A stretch of DNA of 64,000 bases from Paramarasmius palmivorus. Lineage: Eukaryota > Basidiomycota > Agaricomycetes > Agaricales > Marasmiaceae. Shown piece after piece: positions 1-11,288 of this stretch. The stretch lies in assembly GCA_037176845.1 (NCBI GenBank), contig JAYKXP010000005.1, forward strand, positions 496,001-560,000, in the 5' to 3' direction. Numbering within the stretch: position 1 is the first letter of the stretch; the number at the start of each line of letters is the position of its first letter. The notes under the pieces are model-generated. The model ran no database searches and was not told where the DNA came from. It worked only from the letters and a program-made list of their open reading frames with translations. A program made the position numbers and the translations under genes.

Positions 1-783
1 TCTGATTCCGAGAGGTGCCTCGCTGAGCAACGCGTTGACCTTGCGGGCACAGGGAAAACGAAACATGCGTGGAAGGTTTCCCAAGCCATGGAATGTCTTA
101 TTGATCCTAAAACCTACTTCTTCCTCAGCATCTCTCTCCTAACACAAATTCCCAATGGCGGCACCCAAAACTTTGGCAACCTCGTTCTCAAGGGCTTTGG
201 TTTCACATCTCTTCAAACCACCCTGATTACCCTTCCCGCTTCTTTCATTGCCTTCTTCACCATCATGGGGACTGGCCGTCTTGCTGGCGCCTATACCAAC
301 ATCACAACCTACCTGATCATCGCTGTAGTTCTGTGCCCCGTCGCTGGATCCGCGATAATCTACAGTACACACCTTTCTCAGGGTGTGAAGCTATTCGGAT
401 ACTACCTCCTTTCGACAGGACCAGGTGCCATTCCCCTAGCAATGTCGTTGGTCGGTGTCAATTACAAAGGCAGTACAAAGAAGATGACCATGACGGCGAT
501 TCTTTTCTGTGCTTACTGCGCGGGGAATATTGCCGGACCTCAATTTTTCATCGAGAGCGAAGCACCGCACTATCCGACAGCGTTTAGGACAATCATGATT
601 TGTTATGCATTGGTGGTCGGTGTCGCACTGGGACTCAGGGGTTATCTGATTTGGGAGAATAGGAGGAGAGATAGAAACGAGGGTGCAGTGAAGGGAGACG
701 GGGGAGCAGGAGAGGTCGAGGAATCAGAGAAGGACGACGAGCTGACAGATTGGAATACAAGAGGATTTAGGTACAGAATGTAA
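1..783 (+). CDS. MFS transporter, allantoate permease (Dal5) family, 3' part
   Basis: The frame is open from base 1 and ends at the TAA at 781-783, so the 5' end lies outside the window. Seen: the residues just before the internal Met at 88 and the following LIDPKTYFF match the cytosolic-loop motif of the Dal5-type anion:cation symporter family (LxDPKTW). About five hydrophobic segments follow, then a charged cytosolic tail rich in Arg, Lys and Glu (GYLIWENRRRDRN onward). Known of the family: plasma-membrane uptake of allantoate, ureidosuccinate, vitamins or other small organic anions by proton symport. The substrate cannot be told from this half. The visible part is uninterrupted by introns. 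An independent transporter whose start lies upstream is the simplest reading. Confidence 0.85.
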   Translation, partial: SDSERCLAEQRVDLAGTGKTKHAWKVSQAMECLIDPKTYFFLSISLLTQIPNGGTQNFGNLVLKGFGFTSLQTTLITLPASFIAFFTIMGTGRLAGAYTNITTYLIIAVVLCPVAGSAIIYSTHLSQGVKLFGYYLLSTGPGAIPLAMSLVGVNYKGSTKKMTMTAILFCAYCAGNIAGPQFFIESEAPHYPTAFRTIMICYALVVGVALGLRGYLIWENRRRDRNEGAVKGDGGAGEVEESEKDDELTDWNTRGFRYRM

Positions 784-995
784 GGTGAACATAGCCATCT
801 TCAACACACATTTCAAAGAACACTTTGCACAAGTTGTATTACGAGTCAGGGTGTAAGCTAGCTCATGTCCATAACTACAAAGTCCCATATAGTCTGCGTA
901 TCTACGTTAGGTGCGTCCGTCAAGTCTCTTTAGTGGGTGCAGAATTGACGCCAGCCTTGTCAGCATTGGGTACCGGATCGTTCTGTGCCTCTACG

Positions 996-2121
996 TCAAA
1001 AAACCACTGAATCTTCGGCTTGACCTTCCACTGAGGCACCTCTAGCTCGTGCATTAGCCAACGCAGTATCGACCCCTTCCCTGACATCGCTAAGAGTCAT
1101 GGAAAGAGCAGGTCGCTCGTTCTTTATCCACCACCAAATGCCATATCCAGCGGCACATACAACCCCAAACGCAACAAGGTTAAGGAGTAGCAATGCGAGC
1201 TCCATGAGACCGTGAAATATGCCTGCTAATGCAGTAAAGAGAAGAAGTCCGACTGCGCCTATGGGAAGAAGGAAGAGAAGGAGTGCCAGTCGAATGTGAT
1301 AAAAGATTGAAGGCGAGGAAGATGCAGGCAGGGAAGGGAATTCAAATGAAGGTGGCGTGTCTGTCTCGTGCAAACGAATAGTGATGAGCGGCTTCAAGAT
1401 GTATGGATATTTATTGATGTGTATCCTTCCGCCCTGGTCAACAAAAGCTGTCAGCGCCATGGTGTGATGGAAGGAGAAAATCACACACCTGATGGTCCAG
1501 CCAATAATACGATTCCGGCCACAGTTCGACTACGTTTCCATCCTCGACTCGACGAATACGGAACGACATGTCTGCCGATTCATGATTCGCCCACCAGTAA
1601 AGCATTGCAGCGTCTGCCGTAGCAAACCAAGGCAGGGAGACACCATCCATATCTCCCACTGGGATAGGAAGCTCGAACGGAGCAGAAATCCATGCCTCAT
1701 TATTCGAGAGTTCCTCCTCAACAGTTTTATCGAGACTGATGTTGTAATAGGGTATCCGTGGGCTTGTAGCAGGACCGTCAATGATATCGTTGATTGCGTC
1801 CAATGGGTCGTGTCCGCCTCCAAATGCTAGGGTGCTGCGACCGCTCTGGGTGTCTCGAAAGTACTTGAACTCCATGATAAAGGACTCCTTTCCGCTACTA
1901 CGAGCCTGTTTTACAGATGGATATGGGTCATTGTAAGGAAAGAAAGTCGAAACGTCGAAAACCCGAGCGATGGCCTTTCCATTTCGAAGAGAAGCCGTAA
2001 CGGTGTCGTCGTTGGGTACCGGTGATGGTAGTGCTAAATATAATACACCGAAGGAAAGCCAAATGAGAGCAACATAAACCAGAAGTTTGAGGAGACGGAT
2101 TAAAACCCTTCGAAAGATCAT
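996..2121 (-). CDS. Membrane protein of unknown function
   Basis: Two exons, complement(996..1433, 1489..2121), joined by a 55-bp GT..AG intron in phase 0, giving about 356 residues. The start is the ATG at 2121; the frame is open further upstream but holds no earlier ATG. A hydrophobic segment (RLLKLLVYVALIWLSFGVLYLAL) follows immediately and looks like a signal anchor. A roughly 230-residue hydrophilic region with several aromatic residues follows. The second exon carries two hydrophobic stretches around IRLALLLFLLPIGAVGLLLF and ALLLLNLVAFGVVCAAGYGI, then a short polar tail. No catalytic motif or named domain was recognised. The topology suggests a luminal or extracellular central domain held by three transmembrane segments. 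It lies tail-to-tail with the transporter on its left. Confidence 0.7.
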
Positions 2122-2241
2122 GGTAGTCAAGGGGAAAGAGTAACACAGGCGCTCGTTCAGATGTTTCTTCGACTTCACATATATTATTGTTATTATTTTA
2201 CAACACTGACAGCATAAAAGTGTATTTTATATTCCTTCTGT

Positions 2242-3162
2242 TTACCATGGGATCGGCTGGCCTTGACTGAAGTACTTGCCTGAATAGAACGTTAGCATCA
2301 CTGTTGGGCATGAAAGCAAAGTAAGAACTAACAGTGCTTCTCGTCATCATCTGGACCAAGTAAGGCCCAAGGCAATATATGGTTGGCACCTTCCTCTGTT
2401 GTCTTACCCCCTTTAACGTAGTTATTCAAATTCGTCGACACCAATCCCGGACAGACAGCATTGACCCGAATCTTCTCGGGGCCAAGTTCATGAGCAAGGG
2501 CAATGGTATACGAATTCAATGCAGCCTTCGTAGAGCTGTAGGCATTGAAAGCATGGGCGTGAACACCAAACTCGGGCGAGAAGTGATCGTTGGCTGCTTG
2601 CAAGGCATTGGATCCTAATCCGGATGTGACGTTGACGATGGCACGATGGCCAACGGGCGCTTTGCGAATGAGAGGGATGAATTCGTGGGTGTTCCGGATA
2701 AGTCCAAAGACGTTGGTTTCAAAGTTATCACGGTACTCGCTCGAGTCGCTCTCTGAAGGTTTCACGATCTTTCCAGAAACAGCTTTGAGTGGATGTCAGC
2801 GATTGCAGTGACATTCAACAAACCATAGCGTACCTGCGTTGTTAACGAGTACATCTAGATGTCCCTCTTTTTCCTCAATGAAGGCTCGTGCTTTCTGGAT
2901 CGACGCAGCGTCTGTAACATCGAGTTGGACAAAATGAACAGTAAGACCGTGCTCATTTTTCAATTTGGCCCTGGACTAAGGTCAACATGTAGGTCCTGTT
3001 GTGTAAGAAGAACACATACTGGGCTTCTTTGCCTTTCTCTTCGCTCCTTGCGCCAAGATACACGGTCTGACCTCGCTCAGCTAGAAGCTTGACCAAAGCA
3101 AAACCGATACCAGTGTTGGCGCCAGTGACTAAAATGACTCGAGAGTATGAAGGAGTAGACAT
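2242..3162 (-). CDS. Short-chain dehydrogenase/reductase
   Basis: Four exons, complement(2242..2279, 2333..2782, 2834..2970, 3020..3162), with introns of 49-53 bp, giving 255 residues. Seen: the Rossmann dinucleotide motif TGANTGIG near the N terminus, NNAA in place of the usual NNAG, the active-site serine region VNVTSGLGS, and the catalytic YSSTK (Tyr-x-x-x-Lys). PGLVSTNL follows as in classical SDRs, and the last exon ends in FSQGQPIPW, the kind of tail common in fungal members. The family reduces or oxidises carbonyl or alcohol substrates with NAD(P)(H); the substrate is not predictable. Start at the ATG at 3162, because upstream in-frame sequence has no SDR character. Confidence 0.88.
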
Positions 3163-4704
3163 ATTGAAGATGGTGTTGGATGTTGGAAAAGCTCTTCGCT
3201 CAGGGAATTTATACCTACAACTTTCCAAGACTTTTGAACGCGTATGTCCCTGGCATTATTAAGACAAACACGCAAGATTGTGCTCATAATCGTCGGGCAA
3301 TACCCGCCTGACCACAGGTTTCGGAAGCTAGCCGTCTGGGAGGATCCTGAGGCCTGATGAATAATCGCCAGCTAAGAGGAGTGAGATTTGCCATTGATGA
3401 CGCGTGTCGTTCTGATTAAAGACAAGCCAGCCCTAGGCCAGCCAATGTCATTGTGTTTTGGTTGCGACTTCGTCCTGAAGAATCTAGAAAGAGAAAGCAT
3501 GCGTAAAGTTATATGACAGAAATTCGTGTCTTCCTTACCGTACCGGTGATCATTGGAACTAGGCGACGCCAAGGGTTCTATGAGTGAAAAGGTTTTAACT
3601 TCTAAAAGCCTTGCTTCTTTTGGTGGATCATTGGGAGTTGATTGAGGGGAGGCAAGGTGGAGGCTTTGACGGAAGTCGCTATTTGGCATAACAAACGAGC
3701 TGCGATTGAGTTGGGGAGACTATTTGGCTTAAATAAGCGCCAGATCCGGTTGTCTTCGACGACCATCGACATTGTCACTACTGTGGAACCCTTCAGATCG
3801 TCTGCACCCATTAGATTCGCCTTGGAAATGCTCAAGAGTCAAAGATTTTCATCTGGGGCGCTCAGATCATGATGGTACTACGGGTGGGCTTTATTTTGAC
3901 GTACTAGTAGTAGTTCTGAAGTTTGCCCCAGACTGCTTGCGACGATACACGCTGACAAACCCCAATCGATTTTCCTTATTTCTTTCAGGGAACCATTGCC
4001 ATCTTCAAGAACTCGATATGTTACACCGAAGGACAGATGGAGGGGCCTAATGAAGGCGAATAGCACGGCGGGCGACGGGTCAGTGGCAATTTCCTATGCG
4101 TATCGGGAGCTCTCCAGACTCGGACGTTTGATTTTCCTTCCAGCTTTCTGCCTCCAGGAACCGGCTTTGATGACCTCCGACTATTGTCAGATTAATCCCG
4201 CTCAAAGCACGCTACAATGCCCTTACAGTACCTCGAACGTGTATAATCGAAGCGGGACGCACATGTCGAATACCAAAGCCCGGGACTCCCTCGTTCTATC
4301 TTTCTCGATCATCTTTTATCATTGGCTGTCGTATACGTACCAGAGCAATACACACTAAATTTGTCTCTTTCATCCATGCCCACGCAGTCCGACTGAGAGC
4401 CTATGGTCACTCTGACATGCGTTACTTCGCACAAGTCTGAGTACAGGTCTCTATTCCCGAATTCCTTCAGGTTGGCTGGTTTCCGCTATCACCAGTCACC
4501 CATATGGTCAAGTCCCCACAGCAACACGGACTTTTATGTGTTTTGATGAGGTGCGTATGGAAGCCCAATCATTATTCTATCTAATCTGAGTTTGGTTAGC
4601 AGTTCCTCCCCTGATGCTGTACGATGTTCGGCAGTTTGATTCGCTGTCCATGTGAAGCGAATTCGAAGTCGACCTGATGCATGTTCTTATTTTGAAATAA
4701 GTAC
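3163..4704. other. Long intergenic stretch, no supported gene
   Basis: About 1.5 kb between the SDR start and the RNase T2 promoter. Only short overlapping ORFs without recognisable domains or convincing splice chains are present on either strand. It should hold the SDR promoter and upstream control region of the RNase T2 gene. Confidence 0.6.
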
Positions 4705-4713
4705 TATAAAAAG
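4705..4713 (+). promoter_or_regulatory. TATA box of the RNase T2 gene
   Basis: TATAAAAAG lies 57 bp before the ATG at 4762. A transcription start about 30 bp downstream would fall near 4735-4740. That places the in-frame ATG at 4729 before or at the RNA 5' end and supports the ATG at 4762, which directly begins a signal peptide. Confidence 0.55.
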
Positions 4714-4761
4714 GGTATCCTCTTCCAAATGCCTGTCCGCATCTACGGTCGAGACTCCACT

Positions 4762-6784
4762 ATGCTTTTCGCTCTCGTCGCTAGTTCCCTTCTAGGAATC
4801 ACGCTTGCAACACCATTAGCACCTTTGACTCCATTCGCATCTCTGGATATCCTCGGAAGAGATGTCGCTATAGCTTCGGGGTGTTCGGTGTCTGGATCTA
4901 CATCCTGTCACAATACCTCTGCAGTTTCTAATCTCTGTTGCTTCGAGGCACCGGGTGTAAGTCGTCCTTGGCTCCTTCATGCTCGCGATATTGATCAGGT
5001 TACAGGGCCTTCTTTTGCAAACTCAGGTACTTACATGTGAGCTCATCTCACGGATGGCGAAGGCTGAGAAGATTGTGTTAGTTCTGGGACACCAACCCAT
5101 CAACTGGACCTAGCGACAGTTGGACGATACACGGTGAGTCCCCATCGCTACATAACAGATCGTAGTCATCTCAACTGATGCTGGAGTGTAGGACTTTGGC
5201 CAGACAAGTTTGTGGCTCAAACTCAGTCCAAAAAATAGCAACTAACAATGCTGCAGCTGCGACGGTACCTTTGAACAGAGTTGTGACCCATCTCGCGCGT
5301 ATACCAACCTACCTTCGGTATGCTCCCCGATTTTACTGATTCTCTCACTTTCTCAATTGCACCTAGCTCCTCAACGGCCAGGGTGCAAGTTCTACCCTAG
5401 AGTTTATGCAAGAAGTACGAGTTAAATCCACTTGGTTCCTTAGTACGTCGGGCTAACAGGAGGGCTAGTTTTGGGTGGATATCAACGGAGACGATGAACA
5501 ATTCTGGGAGGTGTGTTCCCCAGAACTACTTCTAATGGCCACGCCAACAGTGTTGCACGATAGCACGAGTGGAGTAAACACGGGACATGCATGAGCACGC
5601 TTCGACCTAGCTGCCTGCCGAGTGGGAGTGCCAAAGGCGCTGAAGTATGGTTTCATTCTCTGATTAGACACCGTGCGCTGATATTCGTCAGGCTGTCGCT
5701 TACTTCCAAACGGTGGTAAAGCTATTCAAGGTAAGTAAACGATTGGCATCTGTCGGGGCCCCCGCAATTTAATGGAGAATACCAGAGCCTCCCCACGTAC
5801 ACTTGGCTGTCCAACCAAGGCATCACACCCTCGACTTCAAAGACCTTTACGCTGTCTCAACTTACTTCTGCTCTCAAGTCCGAATCCGGGGTAAGTAGAA
5901 TGTTCCTATAGACGTTCTTATGGACTGAATCCAAAACAGGGCTTCACGCCAGCATTGGACTGTAGCGGAAGCACTCTCAACGCGATTAGCTGGTACTACA
6001 ACCTGAAAGGATCTGTCGTTGATGGTTCCTTTGTGCCGATTTGTGAGCATTCCTTGCACTTTTGACACTCCTAGTTGAGTGACCTTTCTGCTAGCCGCAC
6101 CCAAGGCCGGTAGCTGCCCATCAAGCGGTATCAAGTATCCACCGAAGTCGTCTGGTTCGTCTACAGTGCGTGCCTCTCCTTATGTTCAAGTGACAATGGT
6201 TGTGTAATCAGCGTATGATTAGACTACGACGGTGAGAAACTTTGTCAGAGCATTACGACTAAGGCCTTACACGCGTTTATAGGGTGGCTCAACGCCCACA
6301 GGTGTAAGTGCCTGGCGAAACTCGCAGAACTCACGACCAACTCATGGAACACACAGAGCCCAGGCAGCCTTCCCTCCAAAGCACACATACAAGCCATTCG
6401 CTCCAATGGAGCCACACTCGGCGGCCTGCTTTCCTTAGGAACATGGTCAACCCAAACGTTGGCAACCTATACAATCACTGGTACCGCCAGATAGTTTTTC
6501 AATGACATCGTCGAAGGGTAGCTGTGGGATGAGCGGGACCACTTTTGCTTGTGGTAGTGGAATCCAGTCCACATCATTTTCGGCGGTACGTGCCCACGTC
6601 CTTTCATAAGCCGACTACATATCGAACTTCAAATCAGGTCTCATCCGGCGGGAACCTCTTGCTGTCAAGCGGAGGGTCTACAGCTTTCTCCAGCGATGGT
6701 GTCCCAAGTGGCACAACTGTGTTCGATGTATTTGCGGGATCTAGTCACAGCCAAGGTTACACACTCTCTATCGTTGCCGTGTAG
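4762..6784 (+). CDS. Secreted ribonuclease T2, 16 exons, apparent 1-nt frameshift
   Basis: Exons: 4762..4956, 5006..5026, 5082..5133, 5192..5207, 5257..5317, 5367..5414, 5469..5510, 5564..5644, 5692..5730, 5786..5890, 5940..6042, 6095..6165, 6223..6231, 6283..6303, 6357..6585, 6638..6784. Signal peptide MLFALVASSLLGITLA. Both T2 active-site blocks are present: CAS I WTIHGLWPD, split between a 52-bp and a 16-bp exon, and CAS II HEWSKHGTC at the start of exon 8. Cysteines match fungal T2 enzymes. A Ser/Thr/Gly linker leads to a C-terminal domain of about 110 residues like those of basidiomycete T2 enzymes. In exon 15 the frame meets TAG at about 6490, while the continuing domain (FSMTSSKGSCGMSG) lies in the +1 frame; one surplus base there would explain it. 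The catalytic domain is intact. The enzyme cleaves RNA through a 2',3'-cyclic phosphate, in vacuole or outside the cell. Confidence 0.85.
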
Positions 6785-6912
6785 ATGTCTGTGTATTTAG
6801 AGTGAACTTTTGCGAATCAAAATTTCCAATCTGAATCATGCGTCAAGCGTCAAGATCCGGCTGCAAGATGCACTTCGGTCTCTGAGACGCTTCTCCACCA
6901 CGACACCCATCG

Positions 6913-7516
6913 ATGCCGCCTCCTTTGAATCATCCTAGCCTCAACTTACAGGTTCTGCCGGAAACCTGGTTTGTCGTCCAACTTCCTCCCCAAGAAACGG
7001 TACCAGCTCCAATCTTGGAAGCTCTCTCAAAAGACACTGGCAAAGGCCTCTCTGTCACTCGCACACCTGAAGAGCTGTCTATTGCAGGAGCATGGCGGGA
7101 AGGTTTTCCTGATGCTTTCAAAGGCGAATGCACATGGAGGTGTATCAAAGTGAGAAACCGTCAATCGCTGTCATCGACAGCCTACTCAACAAAATCCTTT
7201 ACCTAGATCGCAGGCCCCATGTCTTTCTCTCTCGTTGGAGTATTAGCTCAAGTCAGTCCAAAACGATTTCCCTTATCATTGATGTATATGTTTTGACATT
7301 GAAATTGATATGCAGGTTACCGCGCCTCTGCAGGCAGCTCAGTGCCCTGTTTTCGTTACCTCCACATGGTCTGCTTCATCACCGTCCGCGATAGCTTGCA
7401 CTGAATCCGTACTCTTTAGGAACACTGATTACATTTTGGTTCCAAAGGATAAGCTCAACCTGGCTGTGGATGCATTGAAGACTGATGGGTGGTGTTTCTC
7501 GTACAGCTTAGTGTAG
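6913..7516 (+). CDS. ACT-domain protein (CASTOR/aspartokinase-like ACT)
   Basis: Four exons, 6913..7149, 7207..7251, 7316..7368, 7420..7516, total 143 residues, all phases closing. Seen: an N-terminal half with ETWFVVQLPP and LSVTRTPEELSIAG, and a C-terminal half with GPMSFSLVGVLAQVTAPLQA, VFVTSTWNTDYILVPKD and the closing helix LNLAVDALKTDGW. This is the pattern of the small stand-alone ACT proteins related to the regulatory part of aspartate kinase and to CASTOR. ACT modules bind amino acids as allosteric sensors. There is no catalytic domain, so a sensing or binding role is inferred. An alternative first donor (phase 1, near 7164) would also splice; the gtgaga donor at 7150 is preferred. 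Confidence 0.8.
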
Positions 7517-7754
7517 AAAAATATGATATGTAACCCTCAGCTGTAAGGAATATTTTGAACAAGATATTGGGATAGTATCAAGGTTTTCTACGATGTATGC
7601 AATGTGAAAGGAAGATAATGAGAATAGAATTGTGCGTTGGGATTGCCGGGCTGCACCCTCTGCTCTTGCCCACAACCCTCTCTCGATTGTCTTCCCTTCG
7701 ACACGCACAAAAGCAACTGGGAAACATCACAATTTCTCAGTCCTGCTTCTCACC

Positions 7755-9959
7755 ATGGACCCTTCGTCGTCTACCCAAGTACCTCAACGTCGGCTGTTAC
7801 CTTCGCGTTCAAGACGCGGTGGACCAGGAGTGGGCAATTGCGAGGCAGACCAGATGATTCTTGAGACGAATCGTCGTAAACGTACGCTATCTAGACCGTT
7901 CATTCGAGGTCCTTTTCTGACTAGTGTATCGTATAGCGGAAAATGAACCATTGATTCCTGAGAATACCCGCTTCTTTTTGACTACAAGTCTTGCTCTCGC
8001 ACCACCTGAAGCTCCAATACCTCCATTACTCAATGAACGCGCAAATGAACGTTATTTTGAACGACCGCAACTTCTCAAGGCTTGCCGGGAACAGGGAATA
8101 ATAGAAACACCTCATTTCGAACTCATCAATGACGCTGACACTGTGGGAGGGCGTTTTAGACCGAGGGGCTCAGAAGAAGTTAGTATATCGTGTCTTGTCT
8201 ACTCTCCTTAGTAGTTACTAATTTTGTTGCTCTATGGAACTTCCATTAGGGAATGGTGGACACTTCTGATGCTGCTTATGAGCGGCGGCACAAGAAATTC
8301 GAGGCCTTCGAAAAGAGAGTGCGCTTGAGAGAGAAGGAAAAACTCAAGCATGAACAATACAAACTCCGAGAACGAGTGGAACAGCTTCGCGTCATGGAGT
8401 ACACCGCTTTCCTTGCCCTTCCTGCATCTTCATTCTCGCCTGCACCCGGGCGAGTTGCAGAAGAAGGCGATGAGAGTATGGCTGGTCTACCTGGCATCCA
8501 TGTCAACGGTGCTGCTGCCATGAACGAAGCAGAGCGGCGGCGGCAGGAAATGCTTGACGTCGCGCAGACCTTGGAGGAGCGATACAAGCTGTTGCTTCCT
8601 CCTGATCACAAATTTCGAAAGACTAATGGGAGCGCCGTTAGCACACCTGCCCCCTCCGTTATACCCAGCACGTCATCCCCTGCTGCAGCCACAGAGCCAC
8701 CAGAGCCCACACCTGTCAGGAAGCCCATATCCACCAAACCCACCAAAAAGCGTCCTGTCGGTGTTGACGACGGTGAAAGTGAGGTTGGGGATGAAGACGA
8801 AAGTTTGACGTCACCCACTGCCTCGCCTGCACCTTCACCACCTCTGCGTAAGCTCGTCATCAAGCTTCCAACGAAATCCTTGTCAAATGCTCCTTCATCC
8901 GCACCAGTTTCGGCTCCTGTATCTGTCGCCGAACCAGCGGTTCCTAGACTTATTCGAAAACCACCAACTCAACCAAGCAAGAAGCGAAAGACAGAAAACC
9001 CGGAATTTGTACATACCCCTCCGCCGGCACCTATAGACCCCATTCCAGTCGTCCCGGATACCCCAGTCTCCAATCCAGATATTGCAGTACTCGAACCTAC
9101 CAATAAAACGAAACGTAGGGGTCGGCCTCCTGCAAATCCTGATGGAACCAAACCTCGTGTGCGCTCTGTCAGCGCTGCGCCGAAACCTCTCAGAAATGAC
9201 CATGCCAGTTCATCCACGGAAATCGTAGCAGAGCCCTCAGCCAAACCACCCCCACGCAAACGTGTACGAAAGTCGGCCCCTCTCGCTGATTTACCCGAGC
9301 CCAGCAGACAAGCGTCCATACCACCTATCGCAGTCATAGATGAATCAGTCTCAGCTCCCGTACCCCGTCGTTCCACATCTCGAGTTCCAGTCCCAGTTGC
9401 TCTAACTGCAGCTCCCGCACCCGCACCTGCGCCTGTTTCTGCCGCACCTCCTCGGGCACCCAAGCCGGGTGTACTCAAGCCAGGTGTACTTGCGCTACAC
9501 GCACAGCGGCTCTCAGAACTAGGCAGACCCCGGGGAGCGACACGACATTTGTCTGCCTTTGGTGCCAGGGTTCCGGACGAAGTCACATCCGAATTGGAGT
9601 ATGAATTGCCTTTGCATATTCTCAACGATGAGGTGTTTCAGGGGAGATATGCAAGGTATTATGATCCTAAGGATACCTTCAATCCACTGATGGTCCTCAT
9701 CCCAAAGTTCTTCTCACATCTCAGTGATCGTGCGTATGAAGAACAGCTAGTGGAGGCTCTACACGCCGCCAACGATCGAGCTGCGAGCGAAGGATCGGAG
9801 GACGTGGAAGGTGACCGTAAACAAGAGGATGAACTTGAAGTGGAAGAAGCAGGTGAAGGGGAAGGTGACCAAGGAGAGGAAGTGGAGGAACAGGACAATG
9901 GCACAGACGAAATCGAGGAACCCTCGACAAAAAAGGCTAACAAGAGAAGACGGAAGTGA
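7755..9959 (+). CDS. Nuclear AT-hook protein, possibly SAS4-like
   Basis: Three exons, 7755..7881, 7925..8178, 8250..9959, 696 residues; the ATG sits in a good context (caccATGg). Seen: after about 127 residues a strongly charged helix, RRHKKFEAFEKRVRLREKEK, then KHEQYKLRERVEQLR; a long Pro/Ala/Ser-rich disordered region; an AT-hook core KRRGRPP; several basic patches such as RKRVRKS; a more ordered block FQGRYARYYDPKDTFNPLMV; an acidic tail; and the C-terminal basic signal KKANKRRRK. AT-hooks bind the minor groove of AT-rich DNA. The charged helix resembles the conserved segment of SAS4-type silencing/acetyltransferase-complex subunits; that match is from memory and tentative. A chromatin role is inferred. 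Confidence 0.75.
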
Positions 9960-10119
9960 GGTGGGAAGTGATTGTTGTCTGCTTTATTGGTTTCTCAGTC
10001 TTCGCTTTTCACTTCCATGTACGCCAATGCCATCTAATTTTCTTCCTGGTATCGGCGAACTATCTGTGTAATTATTGAGTATTTTTATGGCATTCTATAC
10101 AGGCATTGTATATTCTAGA

Positions 10120-11223
10120 TTACTGGGTCTGAACTGCACGCTTTGTAGCGCTAGTGGCCTTGATAATTTCAGCAGCAATGTTCCGCTTGCTGAATTCGAC
10201 ATCTGGTCTTTTGCCGAGTACAAGACGTGCCAGTTGAGTAGGGTCGAGGTCCTTTATAGCTGTCTTGTTCGTTTTCAGAGTGCAATGAGAGTAGTCGCCC
10301 CCGTATCGCCTGAGTATCCGCCGCGGGGATGCGACGCGAACGTTTGTGAGTAAAGAGCCAGACCCCGTTGCCGGAACAACAGCGCGACTCTGCTGTACAT
10401 CGAAAATGTTTTCCGACATTGTCAAAGGGGTGATGTCTGGCCGCGACAAACCCACTGGACCGGCCTTTGGACCTAAATCTGGTTCTGCCTCCTCCGCCCA
10501 GGTCACATCTTCCTCCCACTCCTCGTCCTTTCCTTCACGTCGACGATTTCGCCTTCCACCTATCCTTCCCCTACCGCGACCGGCGTTAGGTTGACCAGTT
10601 TTGCGTGGACCTGCTCTTGCCTCTGTCCGACGTCGTGGCCTCTCTCTTTTGTTTCTTTCGACGACACCTCCAGCAGGGGTCCATGAGATGCCCTCGTTGA
10701 AAACTTTCCGTCCTGGCAAGGCGGAAACGAGTTGGTCCCATGGAGTTGTGTTCAGTCCAGCGTTATCTGTAGACCCAGACGGTGTAGCAAGATCCTCAAA
10801 TCCAGATGTAGTTCTGGGTGAGGTGGGCGAGGTAGGCCCGGATTTGGGAGAACGGTTCCATTTCAGGGTTGGTCTTTGCGGAGTCGGAGATGGTTGTAAG
10901 TCTACACTCTCAGCCTTGGGCGGTGTGCCATTTACTACAAAAAGGTGCTCAGCAATGTAAAACAGAGCACAATATATAGACGTACTGATATCGCTTAGAG
11001 GTAGCCGTTTCTTCTCTTTGACTAGTTCCCCTCTTGAGGCTAGCAGGGGAGTTTAAGAGATATTCTCCGACTTGACAGCGACAAAAAAAAACGTACGAAT
11101 AACAACATCACCCCAGGCAGCAGCCTTCCTGTTTAAAGACCCGGATGTAGCTGTAGAATTTGTGCGAAATTGAATGTAAGAGGGACCTAGACGGCGTACG
11201 AGGGCGGGACGGTACGCCTGCAT
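10120..11223 (-). CDS. Probable mitochondrial protein of unknown function
   Basis: Three exons, complement(10120..10934, 10986..11021, 11097..11223), 325 residues, phases closing; the middle exon is only 36 bp. The N terminus MQAYRPALVRRLGPSYIQF is rich in Arg and hydroxylated residues without acids, as in a mitochondrial presequence. A short ordered block (AAAWGDVVILKEKKRLPLSD) is followed by a Pro/Ser/Thr-rich region, a very basic Arg/Gly segment (GRGRGRIGGRRNRRR), an acidic patch, and a C-terminal block with TQLARLVLGKRPDVEFSKRN. I did not recognise a family. The basic character would suit an RNA-binding or ribosome-associated mitochondrial role, but that is inference. It is divergent from PFA4, with 65 bp between the two start codons. 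Confidence 0.7.
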
Positions 11224-11288
11224 GACGGTCCTCCGACAAGAGCAGTTTGCCGCGAAACGTATCGCGTAACCGCTTGTCCTCTCCTTCC

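Noticed and set aside
8969..9625. 218-codon minus-strand ORF with Gly/Ala/Ser-rich product
   Set aside because: Shadow of the Pro/Ala-rich coding region of the AT-hook gene on the other strand; no domain and no promoter.
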